Below are positions 1 through 8,816 of a DNA stretch of 34,002 nucleotides, in pieces; position 1 is the first letter of the stretch; every line of letters starts with the position of its first letter. Where the stretch lies: positions 1 through 34,002 of the forward strand of contig CALUHI010000014.1 of assembly GCA_944320405.1 (NCBI GenBank), given 5' to 3'. Under the pieces are notes generated by a model. The model ran no database searches and was not told where the DNA came from. It was given only the letters and a program-made list of their open reading frames with translations. This DNA is from an uncultured Eggerthellaceae bacterium. GTDB taxonomy: Bacteria > Actinomycetota > Coriobacteriia > Coriobacteriales > Eggerthellaceae. The translations under genes were made by a program, and so were the position numbers.

Positions 1-85
1 TGGGCAAGGGCGCTCGTCAGCGGTCCCTTATGGCTGCTTCCTCCCGGACCTGACCAGGTTCGGAACTTGGCGCCGCCCAAGCCCA
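1..85 (-). ncRNA. ffs: Signal recognition particle RNA, small bacterial (4.5S) type
   Basis: The minus strand carries the conserved SRP RNA apical domain: the CAGGTCCGGGAGGAAGCAGC segment that forms the symmetric and asymmetric loops bound by Ffh. The closing stem is visible: plus-strand bases 1-5 and 8-12 pair with 81-85 and 74-78, with a two-base AA/AA internal mismatch. The molecule is therefore complete at about 85 nt, although the mature ends may extend a few bases. The RNA pairs with Ffh (SRP54) and directs nascent membrane proteins to FtsY and SecYEG. The length is that of the short form without an Alu domain. Confidence 0.94.
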
Positions 86-113
86 TTCGAGGCACTCGAA
101 AACTGCAAAGGAC

Positions 114-119
114 AGTATA
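114..119 (-). promoter_or_regulatory. Putative -10 box (TATACT) of the SRP RNA gene
   Basis: TATACT on the minus strand lies about 28 bases upstream of the paired 5' end of the SRP RNA. Transcription would start near 107, leaving a short 5' extension to be trimmed. No good -35 hexamer is visible at 17 bases, so this rests on the -10 match alone. Confidence 0.45.
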
Positions 120-185
120 GCCAAAAGAATGGAGGGCGGTTCCCTTTAAGCCACCTGCAAGCAAAAAGCACACATGAGGAAAAGA

Positions 186-219
186 AAACGCCCTGGGCCG
201 TGTGGCTCAGGGCGTTTTG
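186..219 (-). terminator. Intrinsic terminator after aspS
   Basis: A long, nearly perfect hairpin: AAAACGCCCTG at 186-196 pairs with CAGGGCGTTTT at 209-219, and inner bases extend the stem. On the minus strand it is followed by TTTTCTTTT. It lies 26 bases past the aspS stop and separates aspS from the SRP RNA gene. Confidence 0.85.
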
Positions 220-245
220 GAAGCAGGATGGAAGCTCGCCGGATG

Positions 246-2024
246 CTACAGCAGACGCAGGCTGACGTCCTTGAGCTGGCGGCCGGTGACCTCGGACGGG
301 GCGCCGGTCATAGGGTCGCTGGCGGAGCTGGTCTTGGGGAACGCGATGACGTCGCGGATGGAGCCAGCGTGGGCCAGCAGCATCACCAGGCGGTCGAGAC
401 CCAGCGCGATGCCGCCATGCGGGGGCGCGCCCAGCTCGAGCGCGTGAATCAGGTGACCGAACTTCTCCTCGATCTGCTCGTCGGTCAGGCCGCAGCAACA
501 AAGCACGCGGCGCTGCAGCTCGGCGTTGTGGATACGAATGGTGCCGCCGCCAACCTCGAAGCCGTCCATGACCAGGTCGTAGCTGTAGCTGCCAACGGTC
601 AGCGGGTCGCTTTCCAGCTTGTCCAGGTCTTCCTTGGCCGGCATGGTGAACGGATGATGCTCGGCGGAGAGCTTGCCTTCATCCTCGTCGTAGTGGAACA
701 TCGGGAAGTCCACGACCCACAGCAGGTTGTGGCCCTCGCGCGGGATGTCCATGGCCTCGGCCATGTGCAGGCGAAGCGCAGCCAAAACGGTGTTGGCAAC
801 CTTCGCCGTGTCGGCAGCGAACAGCACCAGGTCGCCCGGCTCAACGCCCAGGGCTTCCTTCATCTTGGCGTAGGTCTCCTCGTCGAAGAACTTGATGATG
901 GGGCTCTTCTCTTTGCCGTCGGTGGTGTAGGCGATCCAAGCCATGCCCTTCGCGCCGTTGGCAGACGCGATGTTGCCCAGCTTGTCGATCTCGCCGCGGC
1001 TCCAGTCGCCCGCGCCCTTCACGTTGATTGCCTTCACCTGACCGCCGGCTTCAACCGCCTTGGCGAACACGCCGAAGCCGCAGCCGCGCACGATCTCGGT
1101 GAGGTTCACAAGCTCCATGCCAAAACGCGTGTCGGGGCGGTCGCAGCCGAAGCGCTCCATGGCCTCGGCGTAGGACATGCGCTGCAGCGGGAACTCGTGC
1201 TGCACGCCCACGGCCGCGAGCACTTCAGACATAACGCCTTCCATCATGTCCATGACGTCCTCGCCCTCGACGAAAGACATCTCGATGTCCACCTGCGTGA
1301 ACTCGGGCTGGCGGTCGGCGCGAAGGTCCTCGTCGCGGAAGCAGCGGGCAATCTGGTAGTAGCGCTCGACGCCGGCGCACATCAGCATCTGCTTGAACTG
1401 CTGCGGGCTCTGCGGAAGCGCGAAGAATTTGCCAGGGTTGGTGCGGCTGGGCACGATGTAGTCGCGCGCGCCCTCGGGCGTGGAGTTCGCCAGGATGGGC
1501 GTTTCGACCTCGATGAAGCCGCGCTCGTTCAGCGCGCCGCGCATCGCCTGGGCAACCTTGTGGCGCAGGATGAGGTTCGACATCATCTCGGGACGGCGGA
1601 TGTCAAGATAGCGCCACTTCATGCGCATGGTCTCATCCGTGCCAATTCCGTCTTCGATGGAGAACGGAGGAGTAACCGACGTATTCAGGACCTCAAGCGA
1701 CGTGCACAGCACCTCGATCTCGCCGGTGGCCATGTTGGGGTTGACGCCCTCGTCGCCGCGGTAGCGGACGCGACCGGTGGCCTTGATCACGTATTCGCGG
1801 CCCAAGTGCTCCGCCTCGGCGAACTCCTCGGCCGTCACGCAATCAGGGTCGACGACCACCTGGGTGTAGCCGTCGCGATCGCGCAGATCGATGAAGATCA
1901 GCCCACCATGGTCGCGCGTGTGCCAGGCCCAACCGGCCAGCACCACTTCGCGGTCGATGTCGTCGCGGCGCAGCTCGCCGCACGTGGCGGTGTGCATGCA
2001 GTATTCGTTCATGAAGTCGGTCAT
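246..2024 (-). CDS. aspS: Aspartyl-tRNA synthetase (bacterial type, class IIb)
   Basis: Charges tRNA-Asp with aspartate in the cytoplasm. At 592 residues it has the usual bacterial length. An N-terminal OB-fold anticodon-binding domain comes first (about residues 12-115, [11 protein letters not shown]), followed by the class II catalytic core. Motif 2 ([18 protein letters not shown]) and motif 3 ([20 protein letters not shown]) are intact, and the GAD insertion typical of bacterial enzymes lies between them. The ATG at 2024 has a GAGGA ribosome-binding site 9 bases upstream. His39 (RDHGG) is the residue found in non-discriminating enzymes that also charge tRNA-Asn; discriminating enzymes usually have Leu there. 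The gene is monocistronic, with its own -10 box and terminator. Confidence 0.97.
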   Translation of the reverse strand: MTDFMNEYCMHTATCGELRRDDIDREVVLAGWAWHTRDHGGLIFIDLRDRDGYTQVVVDPDCVTAEEFAEAEHLGREYVIKATGRVRYRGDEGVNPNMATGEIEVLCTSLEVLNTSVTPPFSIEDGIGTDETMRMKWRYLDIRRPEMMSNLILRHKVAQAMRGALNERGFIEVETPILANSTPEGARDYIVPSRTNPGKFFALPQSPQQFKQMLMCAGVERYYQIARCFRDEDLRADRQPEFTQVDIEMSFVEGEDVMDMMEGVMSEVLAAVGVQHEFPLQRMSYAEAMERFGCDRPDTRFGMELVNLTEIVRGCGFGVFAKAVEAGGQVKAINVKGAGDWSRGEIDKLGNIASANGAKGMAWIAYTTDGKEKSPIIKFFDEETYAKMKEALGVEPGDLVLFAADTAKVANTVLAALRLHMAEAMDIPREGHNLLWVVDFPMFHYDEDEGKLSAEHHPFTMPAKEDLDKLESDPLTVGSYSYDLVMDGFEVGGGTIRIHNAELQRRVLCCCGLTDEQIEEKFGHLIHALELGAPPHGGIALGLDRLVMLLAHAGSIRDVIAFPKTSSASDPMTGAPSEVTGRQLKDVSLRLL

Positions 2025-2064
2025 AGTTGCAATTCCTCGCAGTTATCTTGTTCCAAACTGGGCT

Positions 2065-2070
2065 ATTGTA
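2065..2070 (-). promoter_or_regulatory. Putative -10 box (TACAAT) of aspS
   Basis: TACAAT on the minus strand, 40 bases upstream of the aspS ATG. No convincing -35 is seen at 16-18 bases. The same TACAAT hexamer precedes hisS. Confidence 0.45.
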
Positions 2071-2169
2071 CTCGACCGCCGCACGTTAGCGCAGGAAATA
2101 CTCCCATTTCATGCAAAATGCGCGACAAAGCGCGCGTTTGGGCGTGAGTTTGTTCGGCTTTTCCTGCTC

Positions 2170-2370
2170 AAATGCCGATTTCGAGGCGTTGGTCGACGTT
2201 CACGGCGCACATGACGAACCATATCGAACGGCTTTCCGCACGTGCATTGGACGGCACCCTCCTCACCTGGTGCTATGTCCGGAACGCTCGCGCGTATCGA
2301 GAGGCAGCGTGGCTGGGATGGCCCCTCGGAGTTGACGGAGCGTCGACCAACGCCCGAAAACCTGCATTTT
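2170..2370. repeat. Inverted repeat pair (about 29-bp arms) in the non-coding interval aspS/YhgE
   Basis: The 364-base interval 2071-2434 has no credible gene. It holds two inverted copies of one sequence. The left arm (2170-2198) and right arm (2341-2370) share a perfect 14-base core, GGCGTTGGTCGACG and its reverse complement. Similarity continues outward through an AAATGC tract, with one small indel and a few mismatches. The 142 bases between the arms show no recognisable coding potential. This core occurs nowhere else in the window. It may be two insertions of a dispersed repeat or a small non-autonomous element; no target-site duplication was identified. Confidence 0.65.
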
Positions 2371-2434
2371 CCGCCGATTCGCCAAACAGAAGGCGGCGCG
2401 CATAGGGGCAGAACGCGAGAATCCACCCGGATCC

Positions 2435-4618
2435 CTACATGACCTTGGTCGATTCGACTTTCTCGACGAAGCGGTCGACGATCTTGATGAGGGGTTTGCG
2501 CAAAACAAAGCCCAGCAGGAGGAACGGGACGGCGAATAGCACGAGGATGCCCATCTCTATCCAGAAATCGCCTTGGTACACACCGAACATCGCGGCACGC
2601 ATGGCATTGACAGCGTGGGTGATGGGAAGAAACGGGCTGACCGCCTGGAAGAAATCGGGCAAAAGCACCAGCGGATAGCTGCCTCCGCCACCCGACACTT
2701 GGATGATCAGCAACATCACCGAAAGCGCCTTGCCGAAATTCGCAAACGACGCCACCAGCGCGTAGATGATGAACGCGAACACCAGTCCCGACCCCCACAG
2801 GCACAGCATGTACAGAAGCGGCTCGACCGCTTGGACGCCCAGGAACAAAAGGCTGCCCAACCCAATGCATGTGCTTTGTAGAAGCGACAGCGCCGCCACT
2901 ACGGCAAAACGCCCCGCAAACAACTGCCACGGCGCAGGATTGTCCAGCTCGTCCAGAGCGCGCTGGCAGGGCGTCACCTTCAAGGCCACCATGATGAGCA
3001 GCGCCCCGATCCACAGCGCCAACGTGGTGTAGAGCGGTGCCATGGCCGAGCCGAAGCTGTTCACCGGATAGACGGCGTGGCGCTCAAGCTGTACTGGAGC
3101 CGAAAGCGCCTGGGCAAGCTTGGCGGGATCCTCCCCCACAATCTGCCGCAAAGCCTGGGAATCGCCTGATGCCAACGCTTCCGAGAAGCGCCGCGAAAGA
3201 TCCCCAAGCTCGGCACCGGAAGCCTCCAGCTCATCCGCCGCATCAAGGAGCCCCTGCTCCGCTTGACCGAGCTGAGAAGCCGTGGAGCTTGCCGCGCTCG
3301 ACAGGCCCTCACCCGCGGACTCAAGAACCGCTGCCATATCAGGAAGCGCCGCCGCAACAGACCCCGCATCGGCGGAAAGCCGCTCAAGGGCAGGCGCAAC
3401 ATCGGCGTCGTAATCGACGCGCACGTCGCGCAGGCTGTCGGCCGCCTGTTGCGCCAATCGATTCGCCTCATCGCGCTTCGCCTGGGCATCGGCATTCCCC
3501 GCTTCGACGGATGCAGCAGCATCGTCCAACGCGCCGGACAGCTGCCCTGCCAGATCGGCAGAAGCATCCAGTTGCGCAGCGAGCACCTCCAGCGCCGCCC
3601 GCGACTCTTCCGGCGCAAGAGCCGCCGCCGCCCGCAACTGCTCAGCCGCAGCAGAAAGCGCGTCCTTCTGACCGCCTGCGGTAGTTGCCGACTCACGCAG
3701 TTGCGCTGCAGCATCGGCAGCCGTCGCTGACGCCGAATCGAACGCCGCGTCTACCGCACCCGGAACCGCTTCGAACCCGGCAGCTCCCTGTTCGAGCGCC
3801 GTCGAAAGCGCATCGGCCGCACCGTCCATGGCATCCGACACCGAGCCCGCCGCAACCAGCACTTCTTCCGAAGATGCCGACGCTTCGTCGGCAAGCGCTC
3901 CGGCCTGCGAAAGGAGGCCACCAGAACCTTCGATGAGCGTGCGCGCCGAACCCAGCACCTGCGCATGCAGGCGCAAAACGCTAGCAGCACCGTTCATCTG
4001 GCTGCCTACCTCGCCTATCGCGCCGGCAAGCTTCCCCAAAGCACCTGCCGCATTGGCATCGTCCAGGTAATCCATGAACGCCGACGCCACCCCCAGCGCA
4101 GTTTCCGACAGCGTTTCTGTGAACACGCGGTTCACCTGGTCGGATATCTGGTCGGCACCCTGCCCGGTCACCTTGGGCGCGATGGCGTTTTTCTTCTCGT
4201 TGGCGTAATACACGATGTCGGCATGCTCTGCATCGCCCGAATAGAACGTCATCATGTCGCGGCTGAAACTCTCGGGAATGACCACCGCTGCATAGTACCG
4301 ACCCGCCTTGGCACCGTCAACGGCATCTTCTTCATCGGTGAACACCCAGTTCATCTGGTCGTTTTCGCGAAGGGCCGACACCACCTGGTCGCCGATGTTC
4401 ACCCGCAGGGGAACAAGCTCGCTTTGGTACCCCTCATCGGAATTTGCCACGGCCACCTTTAGGTTGCCCGTGTTACCAAACACGTCCCAACACGCCAGCA
4501 CGTTGTACCAGGTGAAGATGGACGGAAGCAGCACCAGTCCCAGCACGATGATGACGGAGACGATGTTTGAGAACAGCCGCTTGAAATCGCCTGCGGCAAG
4601 GCGCAGCACATTCTTCAT
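2435..4618 (-). CDS. YhgE/Pip-family membrane protein (first paralogue)
   Basis: A 727-residue membrane protein with YhgE/Pip architecture. One N-terminal transmembrane helix (about 18-40) leads to an extracytoplasmic domain with VVIPESFSRDM and YYANEKKNAIAPK, motifs seen in YhgE/Pip and the related type VII secretion protein EsaA. A long Ala/Ser/Asp-rich coiled-coil stalk follows (about 190-500), then a C-terminal bundle of about five helices resembling ABC-2 permeases. Family members include the phage-infection protein Pip and EsaA; no substrate is known for the two-gene pair here. The ATG overlaps the stop of the upstream paralogue by four bases (ATGA), implying coupled translation. There is no secretion ATPase or WXG100 gene nearby, so a type VII role is not supported. 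Confidence 0.88.
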   Translation of the reverse strand: MKNVLRLAAGDFKRLFSNIVSVIIVLGLVLLPSIFTWYNVLACWDVFGNTGNLKVAVANSDEGYQSELVPLRVNIGDQVVSALRENDQMNWVFTDEEDAVDGAKAGRYYAAVVIPESFSRDMMTFYSGDAEHADIVYYANEKKNAIAPKVTGQGADQISDQVNRVFTETLSETALGVASAFMDYLDDANAAGALGKLAGAIGEVGSQMNGAASVLRLHAQVLGSARTLIEGSGGLLSQAGALADEASASSEEVLVAAGSVSDAMDGAADALSTALEQGAAGFEAVPGAVDAAFDSASATAADAAAQLRESATTAGGQKDALSAAAEQLRAAAALAPEESRAALEVLAAQLDASADLAGQLSGALDDAAASVEAGNADAQAKRDEANRLAQQAADSLRDVRVDYDADVAPALERLSADAGSVAAALPDMAAVLESAGEGLSSAASSTASQLGQAEQGLLDAADELEASGAELGDLSRRFSEALASGDSQALRQIVGEDPAKLAQALSAPVQLERHAVYPVNSFGSAMAPLYTTLALWIGALLIMVALKVTPCQRALDELDNPAPWQLFAGRFAVVAALSLLQSTCIGLGSLLFLGVQAVEPLLYMLCLWGSGLVFAFIIYALVASFANFGKALSVMLLIIQVSGGGGSYPLVLLPDFFQAVSPFLPITHAVNAMRAAMFGVYQGDFWIEMGILVLFAVPFLLLGFVLRKPLIKIVDRFVEKVESTKVM

Positions 4619-7239
4619 CGCGCGCCTCCTTCATCCGCAGATTCCGCGCGCGACTCCGCCCCATCGTCATCGGGAACAGCAACCGCGTCATCCGATCCAG
4701 CATCCGATCCAGCGTCAACGCGCGTATACAGAGCAAGAACCTCGTCGTCGCTCATGGAGCCGAGAATCGCCTGACGACCAATGCCATCGCGCACGAACTC
4801 GATCGCAATCAGGAACGCGAACATCGCAACAAGCCACGCCAGCCACACGGTCAAAAGCACGACCTTCCCCGCCTGCGAAACCGAGATCACAACAGCGGCG
4901 ACAACCGGAACCGCAATGCCCGCCACCAGCGCGCCCCGCTTCAAACGCGGGTACCAGCGCAGGAACTTCTCGGCGCGCTTGCGCATCGCCATGCGGTATT
5001 CGGCGCGATCAGCCAGCACGCGCACCAGCTGCGCCATGCGGAAACGGCGCTCGGGCAGCGTGACCTGCTCGCCGTTGATGATGCCGCTTTCCTCGATCTG
5101 GCGCGCGAACAGCCGGTTCAGGTTCACCAGATGCGAACGCAGCACAACTCCCAGCGCCATCGCCACCACGAAGAACACGCCCAGCACCGCAATGTCGCTC
5201 GCCCAGGCACCGTCGTAGATCCCGCCAATGATTTCACGCATGGCACCGATGCCGTACGTAAAGGGAAACGCCGGGTACACTGCTTGGAAAAACGGCGTGG
5301 TCATCTCGATGGGGTACAGGCCGGTGGCTGCCGGAATCTGCACGAACACCAGCACGATGCACAGGCCCTTGCCCACGTGCTGGAACAGCGTGGAAAGCAT
5401 GTACTGGATGGCAAGGTACGCCTGGGAGGCAATGATCGCAGTTAGGAAGAACAGAGGCGCGCTTGTCGCCTGCACGCCCATAACCAAACAGCCCGCGCAG
5501 CATACCGCCGCCTGCAGTGCCGCCATCGTCGCCAGAAGCAGCCAGCGTCCGAAATAGCGCTGCGCCGCGGTCAGGCCCGCAATGCCCTCCCCGTCCACTT
5601 CCAAGCGCATGATCACCATAAGCATGAACACGCCGATCCACAGCGTCAGGTTGATGAACAAGGGCGCCATCGCTGAACCATAGGAGTTCAGCGGGTAAAG
5701 CGTTTCGGTTTTGACTGTTGTGGGGGACATCATGAACTCGGCCACCGCGTTCGGGTCGATCTTTCCCCCGAACAAATCGGAAAGCGCATTCACGGAGCTC
5801 AGCGCCTCGATGTCGGTGCGCGCCGTGGCGAAGTCGTTCGAAAGGTCCGCCAAAACGCCATCGGTTCCATCAAGCGCGTCAGATGCCGCAGACAGCGTTT
5901 CCTCCAGTTGATCGAGGGCGAGCAGCGTTTGGTCGATAAGCGCCTGCTGCCCGGCCACTGCACCCGACAGATCGCCCGCCGCCTTCGTTATGCCGCCCAA
6001 CGCGTCAGAAAGCGTAGGGATCGTGTTGTCCTCGAGCGACTGACGGAACCCGCCGCCCGCTTCCAGCGCACCCTGCACCGCCGCATCGATCGTCGACGAC
6101 GCCCCGCTTGCCGTATCTGCGGATGCAGCAATGTCCGACGAGAGCGTCTTCAACCCAGACACCATTCCCGACGCCTGGTCGTTTTGTTGGGACAACGCAG
6201 CGATCGCCTGCGCGAGCGTGTCTTTCGCCTGGCCTTCCGGCAAGCCTTCCTGGATGCGGGAAAGTTCCTCGATCACCTGGGCGTTTCCCTGAACCATGGC
6301 GTCGGCACGACCCAGCGCCGCATCCACATCGCCCTGTGCAGCGGCGATGGCGGCAGCAGTTTGGGCGATGGCGCCCGACGCTTGCGAAGACGATTGCGAC
6401 AGCAGAAGCGAGGCGTCGTCGAACGCACCGGAAAACGCAAGCGGAAGCCCGGCAATGCCCGCACTCGCCTCGCCCGCCAGATCCGACACATCGTCGAGGG
6501 CGGCGGCAAGCGATGCAGCTTGCTCTTTCGCATCTTCAAGCACACCGCGCGCATCCCCTGTCCGCGAAAGCGCATCTTCGACAGCGCCCTTCAAGTCGGC
6601 AATTCCTGCCCGCGCATCATCAATGCGCGCCCCGGCTTCTGAAAGCCGCTCAAGCGCGCCGCCGCGGGCATCGCTCGCTTGCGCTTCAACGTTGTCGATG
6701 CTCTCATCCAGTGCCGAAGCTATCGCCTCGCTTGCCTGGGAAACAAACGCATCGTTGATGGTGGTGTCGAGCGTGTTTGCTCCGGTATCGGTGATCTTCG
6801 GCGACACCGGCCCGGTTTTTTCGTTCACGTAGTATTCCAGCTGAGGAAGGGTCGGATCGCCCGAAAGGAGCGTGGCGACATCCGCGCTGAAATCCTCCGG
6901 GATCACGAACGCGGCATAGGCGCTGCCCGACTCCACCGCCGCCATCGCCTGCTCGCGGTTGGTGAAATCCCATCCCAACTGATGGTCGTCCTTAAGCTGC
7001 GCAATCACCTGGTCTCCCAGGTCAAGGTCGCCCAGCACGTCGCTATGAGCGCCCGCGTCCTCGTTCGCCACGCAGATGCGAAGGTTGTCGGTATGGCCGT
7101 ACGGATCCCAGAACCCTGCAACATTGAACCAGGTGTACAAGGAAGGCAAGACAATAAGGAACAGCGCCACCAACCATGCAGCGGGCACTTTCGCCACGCG
7201 CTTGGCATCGCGTGCGAACACGCGCAGGATGTTTCGCAT
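4615..7239 (-). CDS. YhgE/Pip-family membrane protein (second, larger paralogue)
   Basis: An 874-residue paralogue of the preceding protein, first in a two-gene operon. Both begin with the same kind of segment (LRVFARD / LRLAAGD, then a helix ending in PSLYTWFNV / PSIFTWYNV) and share the VIPEDFS...YYVNEKTGPVSPK region. A coiled-coil stalk spans about 180-500 and is followed by a multi-helix ABC-2-like bundle. Unlike its partner it has a cytoplasmic-looking extension after about residue 745: a basic stretch, two more helices and an acidic tail rich in Asp, Ala and Ser. The ATG at 7239 has a strong AGGAGG site 7 bases upstream. The two proteins probably act together, perhaps as a heteromer; this is inference. 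Confidence 0.88.
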   Translation of the reverse strand: MRNILRVFARDAKRVAKVPAAWLVALFLIVLPSLYTWFNVAGFWDPYGHTDNLRICVANEDAGAHSDVLGDLDLGDQVIAQLKDDHQLGWDFTNREQAMAAVESGSAYAAFVIPEDFSADVATLLSGDPTLPQLEYYVNEKTGPVSPKITDTGANTLDTTINDAFVSQASEAIASALDESIDNVEAQASDARGGALERLSEAGARIDDARAGIADLKGAVEDALSRTGDARGVLEDAKEQAASLAAALDDVSDLAGEASAGIAGLPLAFSGAFDDASLLLSQSSSQASGAIAQTAAAIAAAQGDVDAALGRADAMVQGNAQVIEELSRIQEGLPEGQAKDTLAQAIAALSQQNDQASGMVSGLKTLSSDIAASADTASGASSTIDAAVQGALEAGGGFRQSLEDNTIPTLSDALGGITKAAGDLSGAVAGQQALIDQTLLALDQLEETLSAASDALDGTDGVLADLSNDFATARTDIEALSSVNALSDLFGGKIDPNAVAEFMMSPTTVKTETLYPLNSYGSAMAPLFINLTLWIGVFMLMVIMRLEVDGEGIAGLTAAQRYFGRWLLLATMAALQAAVCCAGCLVMGVQATSAPLFFLTAIIASQAYLAIQYMLSTLFQHVGKGLCIVLVFVQIPAATGLYPIEMTTPFFQAVYPAFPFTYGIGAMREIIGGIYDGAWASDIAVLGVFFVVAMALGVVLRSHLVNLNRLFARQIEESGIINGEQVTLPERRFRMAQLVRVLADRAEYRMAMRKRAEKFLRWYPRLKRGALVAGIAVPVVAAVVISVSQAGKVVLLTVWLAWLVAMFAFLIAIEFVRDGIGRQAILGSMSDDEVLALYTRVDAGSDAGSDDAVAVPDDDGAESRAESADEGGAR

Positions 7240-7303
7240 TGCCTTGCCTCCTTCCTTTCCCGTCAGTGCATTCCGACAAATGATGAAGGGCTGCAGAAAA
7301 GGG

Positions 7304-7326
7304 AACGGCGCGAAATCCGCGCCGTT
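7304..7326 (-). terminator. Probable intrinsic terminator after hisS
   Basis: A perfect 9-bp stem (AACGGCGCG 7304-7312 with CGCGCCGTT 7318-7326) and a 5-base loop, 9 bases past the hisS stop. On the minus strand it is followed by CCCTTTTC, so the U-tract is short. It separates hisS from the YhgE pair. Confidence 0.6.
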
Positions 7327-7335
7327 ACAATGCCG

Positions 7336-8694
7336 TTACTTCTGGTCGAAAAGCTGCCCGGTTGCCGCCGCATCGCAGCGTGCGCCCAGGAAGCGCTCCA
7401 TCAAAGAGCGCAGCGCCTTCAGCTCGACCGTGCGCTCATGGTGCGTCTGCATGTTGCGCACCTTTACGACGCCAGAGGCAAGCTCGTCGGGACCAAGCAC
7501 CATCACCAGCACGGCATTCAGCTTGTCGGCAAGCTTGAACTGGCTTTTCAGGCTGCGGTGCTGGTGGTCCAGCTCGGCAGTCAGTCCCACGTCGCGCGCT
7601 GCCTGAACGATGCGGAACGACACCTCGCGCACTGAATCGTCGACGCTCGCGACGAAGATGTCGCACGGCGGACGGCCCGGCAGCTCCATACCAGCAGCCT
7701 GCAGCGCCAGAAGGCAGCGCTCATATCCCAAGGCGAACCCGAACCCGGGCGTGGGGCGTCCGCCCACTTCCTCGGTCAGCTTGTCGTAGCGGCCGCCGCC
7801 GCCGATGGCGTTCTGGCTGCCCATGCCTTCGACGACCTGTACCTCGAACACCGTGCGGGTGTAGTAGTCCAGGCCACGCACCAGGCGGGAGTCCTCGATG
7901 TAGGAGATGCCAGCAAGATCAAGCAGACGCTTGACCGCGTCGTAGTGGGCGCGGCAATCGTCGCACAGGTAATCAGAGATCTTCGGAGCGCCCTCCATCA
8001 CGGCAGCGCACCCTTCCTTCTTGCAGTCGAATGCGCGCAACGGATTGATCTCCGAACGGCGAAGGCAATCCTCGCAAAGCTCGTCAGCATGCTCGTCCAT
8101 GTAGGCTTTCACGGCATCGCGGTACGCCGGGCGGCACTTTTCGCATCCCATGGAGTTCACCAGCAAGCGCGTGCGATCCACCGGGATGCCGATGGCCTCG
8201 TAGAAGCGCATGAGCATGATGATGCCCTCGGCGTCCACCGTGGGCTCGTCGGCGCCCAGACACTCGATGCCCACTTGGTTGAACTGGCGCTGGCGGCCCT
8301 TCTGCGGACGCTCGGCGCGAAACATCGGGCCCGCATACATCAACTTGGCGGGAGCCGCCCCCTGCGGAACCAGGTCGTTTTGCACCACCGCGCGCACCAC
8401 GCCCGCCGTGCCTTCAGGACGAAGGCTCAGGCGGCTTTTCGCCTTGATGGACTCGCCCGCAAGCAAGCGCTTGAGGTTCTCGCCCGAAATGGCGGAGAAC
8501 ATCTCTTTGGACACGACATCGGTTGCTTCGCCGATGCCGCGCACGAACAGGTCCGTCTGCTCGAACAGCGGCGTTTCAATGGGCTGGTAGCCGTACCTGC
8601 CGAAGATGTCAGCGGCGGTTTGCTTGAAATGCGTCCAGAAACGCTGCTCGTCGGGAAGGAGGTCTCGAGTGCCTTCAGGGGCCCGCAATGCCAT
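7336..8694 (-). CDS. hisS: Histidyl-tRNA synthetase
   Basis: Charges tRNA-His. The protein has 452 residues when started at 8694. That ATG is preceded by GAAAGGA and begins MALRAPEGTRDLLP, the conserved HisRS N-terminus. An open frame continues 41 codons further upstream, but that part is compositionally non-coding and overlaps the promoter. Class II motif 2 (LRPEGTAGVVRA), the histidine-specific LVRGLDYYTRTVFE and GGGGRYDKL, and a C-terminal anticodon-binding domain are all present. A Cys-rich insertion (CEKC, CEDC, CKKEGC, CDDC) in the middle could bind a metal; Cys pairs at this place are known in some HisRS proteins. Confidence 0.97.
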   Translation of the reverse strand: MALRAPEGTRDLLPDEQRFWTHFKQTAADIFGRYGYQPIETPLFEQTDLFVRGIGEATDVVSKEMFSAISGENLKRLLAGESIKAKSRLSLRPEGTAGVVRAVVQNDLVPQGAAPAKLMYAGPMFRAERPQKGRQRQFNQVGIECLGADEPTVDAEGIIMLMRFYEAIGIPVDRTRLLVNSMGCEKCRPAYRDAVKAYMDEHADELCEDCLRRSEINPLRAFDCKKEGCAAVMEGAPKISDYLCDDCRAHYDAVKRLLDLAGISYIEDSRLVRGLDYYTRTVFEVQVVEGMGSQNAIGGGGRYDKLTEEVGGRPTPGFGFALGYERCLLALQAAGMELPGRPPCDIFVASVDDSVREVSFRIVQAARDVGLTAELDHQHRSLKSQFKLADKLNAVLVMVLGPDELASGVVKVRNMQTHHERTVELKALRSLMERFLGARCDAAATGQLFDQK

Positions 8695-8769
8695 GGTGGA
8701 AATCCTTTCAAATGCCCTTCGCAGCCGGCGCGCATCATGCGACGTCGACGGCGCGTATGCAACCGTCCC

Positions 8770-8775
8770 ATTGTA
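8770..8775 (-). promoter_or_regulatory. Putative -10 box (TACAAT) of hisS
   Basis: TACAAT on the minus strand, 75 bases upstream of the hisS ATG, in the gap after the TPR gene. No -35 consensus is visible. The resulting leader of about 70 nt shows no T-box-like element. Confidence 0.4.
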
Positions 8776-8816
8776 GCGCAGGAACGCACATGGCGGATGC
8801 TGCGCCGCCGCACGCA

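Noticed and set aside
174-2147. A long plus-strand open frame (657 codons) opposite aspS
   Set aside because: It mirrors aspS, is rich in His, Val, Arg and Ala as expected of the complement of a GC-rich gene, and has no ribosome-binding site or recognisable domain.
2109-3014. Minus-strand open frame crossing the inverted repeat and the end of the YhgE gene
   Set aside because: It overlaps the YhgE/Pip coding sequence in another frame, has Arg-rich composition, and no start signal; apparent similarity between its two ends merely reflects the inverted DNA repeat.
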